Assembly: GCA_963920575.1 (NCBI GenBank)
Contig: OY986966.1
Span: 23,135,656 to 23,199,655, forward strand
DNA length: 64,000 nt
DNA from: Narthecium ossifragum
Taxonomy: Eukaryota; Streptophyta; Magnoliopsida; Dioscoreales; Nartheciaceae
Direction of reading: 5' to 3'
Below the pieces are notes generated by a model. It had not been told where the DNA came from, searched no databases, and saw nothing but the letters and a program-made list of their open reading frames with translations. The position numbers and the translations under genes are program-made. Shown here piece after piece: positions 44,501 to 56,500 of this stretch (position 1 is the first letter of the stretch; the number at the start of each line of letters is the position of its first letter).

Positions 44501-47500
44501 GAAATAGTTGTCTGACCACAAATACTTGTTTGGACACATTCATGGGATTACAGAATAGATTGTCACTCCCTGGATTTTGAAGCGTTAAAAACCATGCTTG
44601 ATAAATCATATCATGGGTTATCACACTCGTCTAGCCTCCAAATCCCACTCAATGAGCAAGGGACTCCCACATATGGATCACCTTGTTTACGCTGCCAGCC
44701 TAACCTAACATTGTTCCCTCATGCTTTCCTTACCATCCTTCAGTAGGAACTATGCTTTGAATCGCCCGTCTCTAAAGTTGCTAAGAAACTGGTGCATGCG
44801 ATATCCGCCTAGCCTAGTCGTGCAGCCTCCAGCACATTTTCATGAGCATCCTCTAGTAGTTAGAGCCACGATGTGGAATCATCCACCTCCAAGGGTGCTA
44901 AGTCATTCCCTTGGAAGGATCCACACTCGAGTGGACCAACAGCTACCTTTCCGTCCTATGGACTTGACATAATCTAGACGAGTTCCAAAATTGAATCTCT
45001 AATCTATCTTCTGGACTGCGATTCATCCCTTGGACCTGGATCCTAGTATACCCTGTTTACCACCATTCATTTGCAGTCCTCTCAAAGAAAATCAGTATCA
45101 CCTCTAGACCGTGTCACAGTCTTAGGTTCTCTAGCCTGTCGCAAAATTCTCTTCATCTCTAGGGTCCGACAGCCTAGGGTCTCTCTTGGCACCCAATAGG
45201 AGCCAAGGTTTCGAGACCCATGGCCTCCATCTCAGCATATCTAGAATGCACAATCAACACGGCTGTGCGAAGTACAATGCAACTCATGCGAAGTACAACA
45301 ATTAACTAATAGGTTACACACCTGAAATCCATTAAATTCTAAAGGACGCACCCATTAAGTAAACAGTCACTCAAGACGAACCTGTTAACGTTTTAAAATC
45401 AGATAGGACCCGTTCACCCAGAATGAGCCCGTTACGCTGTTTACGTAATGAACCGGCATTGGCTATGAGCTGGGACCAGGTTCAAATATCGAGCTGATCT
45501 CCCACGGGCTCGAGAAAAGTCGACTGGCACATACAGTGCCAGGCGGCGACAAAATCCTTGGTCTATGTACCCATGATAGTTGCATGTCAGTAGATCTTTT
45601 TGTATATTGAAGTCCATATACCCCAGATAGTTGTATGTTAGTAATTCTTAAGAGTTCAAATGACCTTTCACTTTGGCTTGTGCTTGGAACTTGAAAATCT
45701 TGTGGTTTTGATGTCTTAGCTCCTTACAAAGTTTTAGACTACATGCTCATGAGCAGTGTCATCACAGGGAGCTTGGAAGGAGTAATGCTGCAAACTTTTT
45801 GGAAGATAATACTGGTGAGGTTATTAATAGAAAAGGAGCCACGGAATTCCAGTTTTACACAGGCAACATGCATGAGGCACAACCATCCTCTATCACAGGA
45901 GGTAATGGAGAGCTAAAACTATTAAAACAATTGAAAGATCTTAAGCATGTACTAATTGATTGTGTTCTGGTAGGTGAATACTCTTTACCTGGAATAGAAG
46001 GATTTCAGATTGTTGGTGATGCAAAACCAGGATCAACACTGAGGGCATGTGGCTATCCCAGTAATGGGACTTCTCTTTGTATTTTTCAGGTCATGCACAT
46101 TTTCATTGTCAATCCCAAGCTTCTTAGTTTGACCACTTTTTTTCAAGTTCTTAAGTTGTTTTATTGTGAATAATACAGTGTTTACTAGTTGTTATTGTGA
46201 TTTTAATATTTTACTTATTATGTAGTGGGTTCGTCATCTTCAAAATGGTACCAGGCAGTCAATCGAAGGTATTAGAAGGACCAAGATCCCCTTTTGCACT
46301 ACATCATGCAAGGCTGATGTCAATTCCTTTAGAATAACAGTTACTGATCTCAATTCCTTTAGGATAACAGTTAATTTGAATTTGATCTTCTTTTCTAATC
46401 GCAGGTGCAACTGTTCCAGATTATGTTGTAACTGCTGATGATGTGGACACTCTTCTTGCCGTTGACTGCATACCAATGGATGACAGTGGCCATCAGGTTT
46501 CTCGATGGCCTTTTATTCTAGTCTTCTTTTCCTGCATTATTTAATTAGTCACAAATATTCTCAGTTGTGAAGATGCTTTTGGTTGCTATTATAAGCAAGG
46601 ATTCTGATGCCATTTAAAATCCTATTTTTGACCGGCAAATATTGAACCAATCGGGTGCTCTGATCAAAAATGGCTACCGGCTTGAGCACAAGCTGAAGTC
46701 TATTAGTGCCAATTGGCTTCGGTGAGTTATCCGGTTCTTATTACTTAATTGGGTCGAAATCCCGAAACACTTTAACTACTATATAAGCCTTCCAAACCCA
46801 AAACCGATTAGCTAACCCTAAATATACCCCAAACCCACCCCCTCCTCGATTCTTACTCGTTAATCCAATCTCCCTCTCCTCTCATAGCTTGTTGGCACCG
46901 AACTACTTCGCCGGACTCCACAAGTACCGGAATACTCCTCTCCTCTCCTCCCCTCTCCTCCGCCTCAACCTCACCTCCTCTATCCCAGGACACACCCCAC
47001 CCCAAATCTGTAACTTGTCGGAAAGACGTAGCCACCCTAATTCAACAGATGAAACCTAGAAAAAGTTCATTGGTTCTCTAATTTAATTAAACAAGACTTG
47101 AATCCAATCTTATGATTAAGTCTAAAATCTAAAATCTGAAAATGAGGAGGAAGAACATGAAATCTGAATCATGAAACTTAGAAATCTGAAATCTAAAAAC
47201 AAGGATATGAAATCTGAAATCTAAAAACAAGGATATGAAATCTGAAAACAAGAACCAGGAATCTGAAATCTGAAAACAAGAACCAGGAATCTGAAATCTG
47301 AACTCTAAAACCCTAAAACTAGAGAAGATCAACACTCAAGTTAGGGTAACATCTATTACATGTGTACCTACCTTACTTGTCCTTCAAAAGCCCTAGTATT
47401 GAACCCTTGCAGCCAATCGAAAAGCCCCCAAAGCTCTCTTGAATGCAGGACTTGAAGAAAGAGAGGAGAAAGATACATATAAAACCCTAAAATAAAGGGC

Positions 47501-50500
47501 TGCGGCTTTTATATGTAATAGGAAATCTAGATTCTAATAATTAGAGCCCTAATGGATTCTAACCTAATCCAATTGGTGATTTATAAGAACTTAAACACAA
47601 CTTTTTAATAGACTTAGTTAACTAGACCTAATTCTAATTGGATTCAAACCAACTTATAGTTGCTGGGATTTGGTCTAAATAGAGTCTTAATTGACTCAAA
47701 CTCTTACAATTAGGTCTCAAAAAGGTACTTTAGGCTAACCTAATCAACTAGGGTTACAATTAACTGATCTACTACCCTAATTAGAGTCTTAATCCAACGT
47801 GAACTCTAGGGCATCTTTCAATTTCGGGATTTTACACTATGTTATACAGAAAATGATAATAATGAATAAGCAGTTTATGAACTTAAGTATAATTTGGTAA
47901 GGTAGATGATTCTCTAAACAAATGGCCAAATGCTAAGGTAGAAGGTTCTTCAAACTTTTGTCCCTTCAGTTGATTGAACCTTCATTCCTATAGCACAAAT
48001 GCACTAATCAAAATGTTTTGTGATGAACGGCCAATAAGTAGCTGGTGTTGTTGCTTAATTCCATTGTCAGTGATTAGTTACTCTCTTTGCAGTTATTTTT
48101 ATGTCACTTTTTCGGCCTATGGCATCTTAACTTGTCATACGTGCTACATTAAAATGTAAATCTGGTAAATCTTGTGCTTATCCTAAACGGTTTCAAATCC
48201 TAGTTCCACGTATGTATCCTGCGAGCTTCTAGGTTTATCCTATAGCTGATACCCAAAGCAGTTTGTTTTCTTTTATTTCATGTTGAAGAACAATACGTAT
48301 GTGGACAAAAAAAATTTAAGTCGCTTGGCATCTTATTTGAGAACTCAGATTTAACTTCTTCTAACATCATTCTTAGATTGGCATGGAACATCTTTCTACG
48401 CTTCTGTATGCCTCATACTTTGCCATCTTATTTGCATTCTGTCCATAAAGTCGAACTTTTGTCTTTTTCCTTGGTTGTAATCACTTTGCCATGGTTGGTG
48501 AATTTGCATAAAGGGACTCTGTCAATAAAACCAAACTTATTTATGTCCATAGTTGTGATCATGTTCTGATTCAATTAATGCTTGTTTTAGGGGGAGCTGG
48601 TGAGTCAATTTGCGAACAATCACTTTAAAATAACATGTGGTGAGTTATGTGCACTTTCATGCCAGAAGATGCTCATCATGTTTCAACTTACAATCATGTG
48701 AAATTTTGACTTTCATTGTGTGTTCTTCAAAAGTTGCAAACTATAAATGTGAACTCAAACTAAAAATAAGGTTTTTCGTCAATACTCTTTGATTCTGCTC
48801 CTGCATCTTGTCCTTAGGTTCGTTGTCCTCCAGAACACTTTTCTTTATAGGCGTAGAGGTAGCGAAATATGTCACCTCATAATGACTTTTGTCACATTTT
48901 TGTGAAGCGCAAACTAATGTTCTCTCCTGTAGTTTTAGGTAGTCCAGGTCTGTAATGCAAGTTGATTAGGAATTGAAGTAAGGTATACCTTATAGAACCA
49001 AAGCTGCATAAATGACACCATGGAGGACTGGCCCGAATGTGGACAAGGAAAATGACATCCTCATCTCAGTGATTTGTGACATGAGCACAAATGTCCCCAA
49101 GTAAATAAGTTATTATTTATATCGCTTTGATATAAGTGAATAATCAAAAATGCGAATAAAGTACTGATTTTAACAGATGTCAAATATAAATAAAGTAGCT
49201 GCTACAAGAAAATTAAAATACCTAACCTTTAAACTTCAAGCAGTAAGGGTAACCTAATCTTAAAGTCCTTGTCATCTGTTTCCACAATGCGCCTTCAGTT
49301 CTTTCTGCATCTGAAGAAAAAAAGCATAATTGTATCTTGCTGAGCATGGTGCAGGAAATCTTAGAGCCTAATAGTTGAACTACGGTGAACCTTTAAGGAA
49401 TAATTTTGCAATAGCTTATGCTAATCTGTTGTGCTGGTCTTTGACTGACAAATACATGCCGACAGCGCTCAATACGGAGCCTCTTTAGGAGGGAAATATG
49501 TTCGGCACGTACCTCTTACTGAGTGTTTCTGATGTGTCTGCAATTCTCCAGCATGGTATGGATCGGGGTGCATGAATGCAATCCTTGCTTCTAAGTAATT
49601 GGGTAAATCCATGTAACTAAGGATTGCAGTGTCGGTGTTATCTGGCCGATATGAGGCACAGGCTTCGTGCCGGTGGCATGAAGCTTTCTGAGTTTATACA
49701 TGTATGCCCACGGGGATTGTGCCAATTTAGGCATCGTGCTGGTACTTTTCCAGCACAATCCAAATCGGTAACTAACCATACCGGTAACTAATTATACCAT
49801 CATCATCATTACGTCTAAGATAAATCACAAGCCAAAGAACATGAATGCCTAAGAATCATAAAGCTAATGTAGGGCAGCATGACAAGTTTTCACATAGGGA
49901 ATCATGAAACACAAATGACATGAATACATGTGAATGCATAAGCTAATCTTGTCATAGCATAGTTAGCACCAAAAGTACAATGCTTGAACTCATTACAGCG
50001 TTGAGTGCAATCATAGCATGAACCCTAATTTGATTTAGCACAGATGACATATAACGATATGTTTCTACATATGGTACAGTAAAACATGTAATGAAGGATC
50101 TTAAAATATGCTAACCTGAATTAAAAAATAATAACTGTGCAATCATATCAAGCCCAAGCCCTACACTTGACAAATTAACCTAAATAATTGAATCCCTTAT
50201 GCACAAGTCTCCTCCGCATGAAGAGTCTTACCTCCATTTGGTACAATCCCCCAAGGTAACTTCTACAATAGCTTGCCCCTTGAAGATCACTTTGCTTAGC
50301 AAGACCTCCAATCATGGATTTCCGTGCCAATCTGGCACTGTGCATGCCGCCCGAACCCCCCCACCCCAACCATGCCAAGAAGAAGGAGTAGGAGTAGGAG
50401 GAGGAAGAAGAAAAACAAGAATGGCACGGGGGCGTGCCGGTCCGGCACATACCGTGCCAGCAGGCTGCCGGCACGGCGCGTGCCACCAGGACGGCAATCC

Positions 50501-53500
50501 ATGCCTCCAATAACATTTATTTTGAATCCACACATTTGCTGTGACAGATTTGGATGAAAATAAGTGAAAAGTTTAAGTCTATTAGTGCAGATTGCTTGAT
50601 CCTTGTCAAGAGAGATCAAATGAAGAAACGTAGGGGATGAAGGTGTTATGTCATAGTTGCAATAGTGGCCTCTTGCTGCCATTTTTCGTGCTTTACATTG
50701 CTGCACTACAGCTGCAGCAATAACATGTAACCGTGATGTGATACCTAGATATCATGTCATGTCAAGAGGAAGTAGGATTAGCAAATCTCTTAACTTGTTA
50801 GCATTCAGCTCATGTTGACTAGCTCATCCGACTTTGTTTCGGTTCAATGGTCGATGCTCATCAGCATCTTTTGTTCTCCTATGTGACATCATTATCAACT
50901 GATCGAACCTGACTTGATGGCAACAATGAGTTATTGGCTTCCAATAACCACGTCTTGTGTGATTAGAAGCGGCACAATCCAAAGGCACCCAAGAGAAGGG
51001 CATTTTCCCCTTTTTCCAATGACAGACTTTTGTCCAATGTATGGGGCAAATGGGGACTTTTTTTGTTGAAGAAACTATGATGAGAAACTCTTGCTTGTAC
51101 TCTAGGTCTACGATAACTTGTGTTGTGTGTCAGGTTCTTTTACATCATCTTCTTGCAAATTGAGGACATGTAAAAGTGGCAGGCTCCTAATTTCGTGCTT
51201 GGGCCCAAATTGTTGTTGGCATGATTTGATTTTTGGGAGGCCCAACAATTTTTCATCTTCCCTCCTTTGCTTTCAATTCAACTTTTCAGCTCCCCTCCTT
51301 TGATTTTCCCCTCGTTTCCCTCAATTTCCCCCTCTGCTTTCAATTTTACCCGCCAACCCAAGTACCTACAGCCCGAAGCTAGTACGAACCGCTCCGTAGA
51401 GTTTCGACCAGTGCGCCCCCAACCATGGATTTCCATACCGGTGGCTAACCGGGACGGTTTTCTCCCCCGGATCGGATTAGGGGGAGACCGGATGTGTACC
51501 GGCCGGTTTGGATACAAACTGGCTGGTACACGCCGGTTTGGATGAATACCGGCCGGTACAAACCGGCCCTTAAAAAAACCTGAGGAAAAGAGGTGAAGGA
51601 GAGGGGGAAGCAAATAGCCAAATTACATAATATAATGACGGCCGCCCATATACACCATCATATTCTAAGGTTTCGGCACATAGGGTATAGAAAATTATAT
51701 AAACTACCCCTATCAACAGATCTCAAATCCGTTTTTTGTTCCGGGGGCGCTGTCCCGGGCCCCACGACCTGACCGGGCAGGTATATCCCCGCCGGGGCAC
51801 TACCCCGGACCCCGTCAGCTCTGCGTAGTGCGTCATGCTCGGATCCGAAATGATCAGGCTCCACAAACTCAACAAGGAAGAGGGAGGGGAGAAAGAGAGG
51901 AAAATGTATTAAGCTATTATAAATGTAGGAAAATGGAAATGTAGAAAATTGAAAATAATTGTAAAACTATTATAAATGTAGGAAAATGTATTAAGCTATT
52001 GCTTATTTTTCATGTATTGTATTATACTACTTTGACAACTTATCACTCTGCTTTCATATAAGAAATGATATTTGGCTAATTAGAGATATTGAATACAAAT
52101 GAATGTCAACTTTAATTGTTAATTACATTAGTTAGCTTCAATATATTTTAAATCAAATAAGAAACGAGTGGAAACCGCCCTAAAAGAAGCCAAACCAGCC
52201 TTTCATGACCGGTTTGGATGCGTACCGGTACGGTACGCACAGTACCGGTACGGTACGTACCGTGCCGGCGGGTGGCCGGAACGGCGCGTACCTCCGGGAC
52301 GATAATCCATGCCCCCAACACTGTTTTGGATGGGGTTTTCGACCCAGTATCCTAACGATAAGTACCGCTCGGTACGATACGTACGTGGTCAGTAAATACC
52401 ATAAGTATTGGCCGGTATGGCGATCCAATTCCATGCTTATGGTAACCTCTAGACCTCACAGGTTGGTTGCTGGTAATTCGTTGCCCTACTATGTGCTAGA
52501 CAATAGATCGACCCAGAGATTGTTAATCAATGAAGCATGGGTGCTTTCTTCACAATGAAGATTGCCAAAATGGTCTTCAGCTCGGTGAGTATTACTGTCA
52601 CACTCGTGATCCCTGCCAAGGTGTGGTACAAGATTCCATCCAAGGTCCATCCGATAGAATATATTCTCGTTGGGTAGCAAGCTCCCAAATTGTTGTTGGC
52701 ACAATTTGATGTTTGGAAGGCTATCGGTGGATATAGGATTGGATTTGAGGGTTTGTGTGGATTTCTGAAATAAACAGTCAACAATCTCAAGGCTTTGCTT
52801 GATACTCAAAGACGAGTTTGTGGATGAGAAAGTGATATATCATCCAAGGATAGATAATGTCATCCAAGGATAGATAATGTCATTCGACGACTGATGTCTA
52901 AGTATCTGTCCCTGTTCACATTGCGATATATATCATGTCCTTGCCGAAATCATGGGACAATGTGTTGCTGATTGTGAACAAAGATGCGTATTTAGTGAAG
53001 TTGGAGAGCTTTTTTCCTTTGCAAACAAAATACTGTTGCCGAAAAGGTGACACAAAACTGCTCCTGTTCAGTCAACAATGTCTAGCTGCTTTAAATACTT
53101 CCCAATACACAGTGTCTTGGGAATTTGTAACTGAACTGTATTAGTATCTAAATTTTCCAATGATCATTTTTCTTTCCCTAAATCTTTGAAGTGGCTTCTA
53201 ACTTGATTAAGAATCTTTAGATCCTGAAATGCAGCGTGATATCGATAACCACATTACTGCTGGGCGTGCGTCATTTAATGTTTTTATGTTGGTAAGTGTT
53301 GTCAATTGTTTTTCTCCTTTTCTTGGCTTCAATGTTTTCTTTTTATTATTTGTCTCATCTTTAGAAATCGTTGCCTTTCCTATGGGTAATATAAGTTTCG
53401 CACTTACGAGAGATTAAGTAAATTTTGAAATCTTGTTTGTCTGAATTGAATTATTTGCTTATTTTATATAGTTGATTGCCAAACTTAATTAATGCGTGCG

Positions 53501-56500
53501 AATTCTCAATACCTTCTGTTTAAAATTCGTCGACTTTGTGCTTCAATATATTTTCTTGTCTAGACTATGAGGCGTTTGAGTATTATAATAATGCTAAATA
53601 CCAAAGGCATCCCATTTCTTACTTCTCTGCAAGCAATTGCATGTTTGTTAAGGAAGGAGGACTTATATATGATTTTCTTGATTCTTGATTCTTGATTCAT
53701 GGCCATTACGCCTTAGCTGATTTAAGCACCAAATGGTGCAATGAAGAAATGGAAATGAAAGTGAACTATGAAAACTTTTTTTCACGAGCTGGAATTCTAG
53801 GACTTGAAAATCACCTAAGCCCCAAAATACTTGGAATCATATGGCACGATACATGCCGGTGGCATGCACAATGCTGTTGTCACTGTAACCCATGGTTTGA
53901 ATCGGGAGCAAAGTGGAGAAAGGCATCCATACTGCAGGCCAATAATAACAGAAATAGAACAAACAACACAGGTGTTATATGTGATTTGCTCTGGAGGAGA
54001 ATCAGAATACAACGATCGGAGAGATGAATGTTATGATATTGAGCATTGCTAGTAAATTTTGAATATATGTTATATTTGCAAACATGCCAGTTCCACATTA
54101 GCTCGTTATATGCCAGTTCCACGTTAGCTCATTAGATTTACCTAATCTGACTTTTATACTTGTATGCCCATCACATGCTGTCATGGTTTTTCAACATCTG
54201 TGAGTTCATGAATGCTTCATGTTCTAAACAAAACTAAGACCATGGATACTCGACAGAATTCATCGGAGGAATGGGACCCAGTAATATTAGTTTTGAAACG
54301 AGCTGGTTATCAAATTAAGAAGGACCGTACAGATGCTGTGATAATGGAAGAGAAGTATTCCCCTACGTTACATGTATGCTTTCTTCAGTTCATAGCCTTT
54401 GTGTACTTGGGATGTTTTTTTTTTATCCTGAGCACCCTTTCTATGAAATTTTTGTCGGTTATATTTTCCAGATCAAAGTTCCATGTGGAGTTTCAACACA
54501 ATTTGTGTTAATAAGCTCTGACGGAGCATCTGTACCTTTCAACACGAGTGGAGCATCTCAAAAATATAACACAGACAAACATCCTGGGTAAGAAATTGCC
54601 TTTTGCTGCATCGTCTTATATTATCTTTCATGTTGTTATAATTTTGTAGGCTGATTAAAATGTTGAACCACTATCTGAGCTCAATTTATCCTCTGTATCA
54701 TGTAAAAAAGTTTCTTTCATTTGGTTCCCCGACAGAAATTATGGCATGCTAAATTCGTCCGGCAAATACTTACTAGTGTCTTATCAGTTTAACTGGAAGC
54801 AGATGTGGGGAACATTATCAAAATAAAAAATAGGCTTGAATTCATTACTTTATTCAAGTCGACTAAAACATCTTCTAATCCTACATGCTTGCATTATGCT
54901 TGAATGTCTCACAAATGCAAACTGTGAAGTGTTAATAAAGCGTCTAGAGAGATCTTGGTGTGAACATGATGTAGCATTTCAGTTACAGATTAGATAATCT
55001 CCAATCAGTGAATACCTTAACTTTAGGGTTTTACAAGTTGACATTTACGAGTCTTTTTGAACTTAAGAAACATGGAGGAAACTAAGTTGTTCTAACTGCT
55101 TATGTGTGGAGTTATTTCACAACCTGGAACTGCATTATGATAAATGCTAAAATTGAGCAGATAAGACTCTGTCTCATGTTGTTGAGCTGCTAGTGCAGTT
55201 GCATTTGTAGCACTTGAGAACTAAGCATTGTAACGACCTGAATCCTGAAGAAGAAACCTCATCCTCTAACATGACACGAGACGAAACACACAGACTAATA
55301 ATGCTTAACTAAAAGAAATATCATATTAGAAAAAGAAACTCTTACTGACCATCAAACTAAGACAATGTTCTGGAAAAGAGAAATTGACTAATAAGCAACT
55401 CGGACCTTAAACTGAAATAATCTTCCTAAAAAGTCACATAAAACATGATTAAACTGAAAGGAGCTATAAACTAGTTCTAAACTCTTCTCTTCTCTACTCC
55501 CATCCCCGCGCCTACGCAGAATCTTGGGTATCTGAAAAAAAAATCATCTATCTCATGAGCATAAAGTCTAGTAGAAGACAACACATAATAGAATGATATC
55601 CAAACAAAAGTGTTCGCAAAACAAAAACTGAATTAAAACACATCACTTGAGAAAGAGAATGATCACACTTTATTAAACTTAAAAGCTGAACTTTTCATGC
55701 CCATAAATCACACTTAAAGCTTTTGCATGACATGAACATTGATGCATGATATAATGGTATGCATCTTTTTGGCTCTACCGCCGAGTACTATAGCGGTGTC
55801 TGGTGATAGCACCCCACGTGCACTTGGGATAACTATCCTTACTCATGCTAGCATAAGATCAAACGTCCAGGACCCACAGTTGGTCTCGACCAAACCGTGA
55901 ACCCTTTGAGTACTCATCCTTAGCTACCCAACCACGACAACTAAGGATAATCTTGAATCCCATACCACCTTGGTGGCAACTTCTGAATAGCAACATGCAT
56001 GATCGTGCATTCACATGAGATGCTATGCTTCAAAACTTGATATTATAAACTCATGAATCGACGCATGTTAATTAATCATGAGTAATAAGAAGTCTGAAAC
56101 TAGTATACCCGACTAAACTGATGTAAACTAAACAAAAAATATAAAATATGCATAGTTAAGAACTGAAAATCTGAAAGATTACAAATATGCTATAAACTGA
56201 ACTTTAAAGATGCAGAAAATAGCAAACCGCATATATACTCATACATTAAAATCTGTAACTTGTCGGAAAGACGCAGCCACCCTAATTCAATAGATGAAAT
56301 CAAGAAAAAGTTTATTGGTTCTCTAATTTAATTAAGGGATTTTTACATTCCGGTACCATGTACTTTCCCAGAAATGCACTTTGGTACCACCAAGTTTGAG
56401 ATTTGCAATTTGATACCACCAAGTTATAAACTAAGTGAAATTTAATGCCGACCCCCAACTCCGTTAGTATAACTTGACGGGAAACCGCTCATGTGCATGC

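Larger units (their letters stand above)
48640..53220 (+). other. 4.58-kb intron with several CCGG-rich small elements
   Basis: It contains segments at about 49600-49795, 50305-50510, 51400-51575, 51735-51830 and 52190-52440. The remaining sequence is AT-rich intron without a supported frame. Confidence 0.65.
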
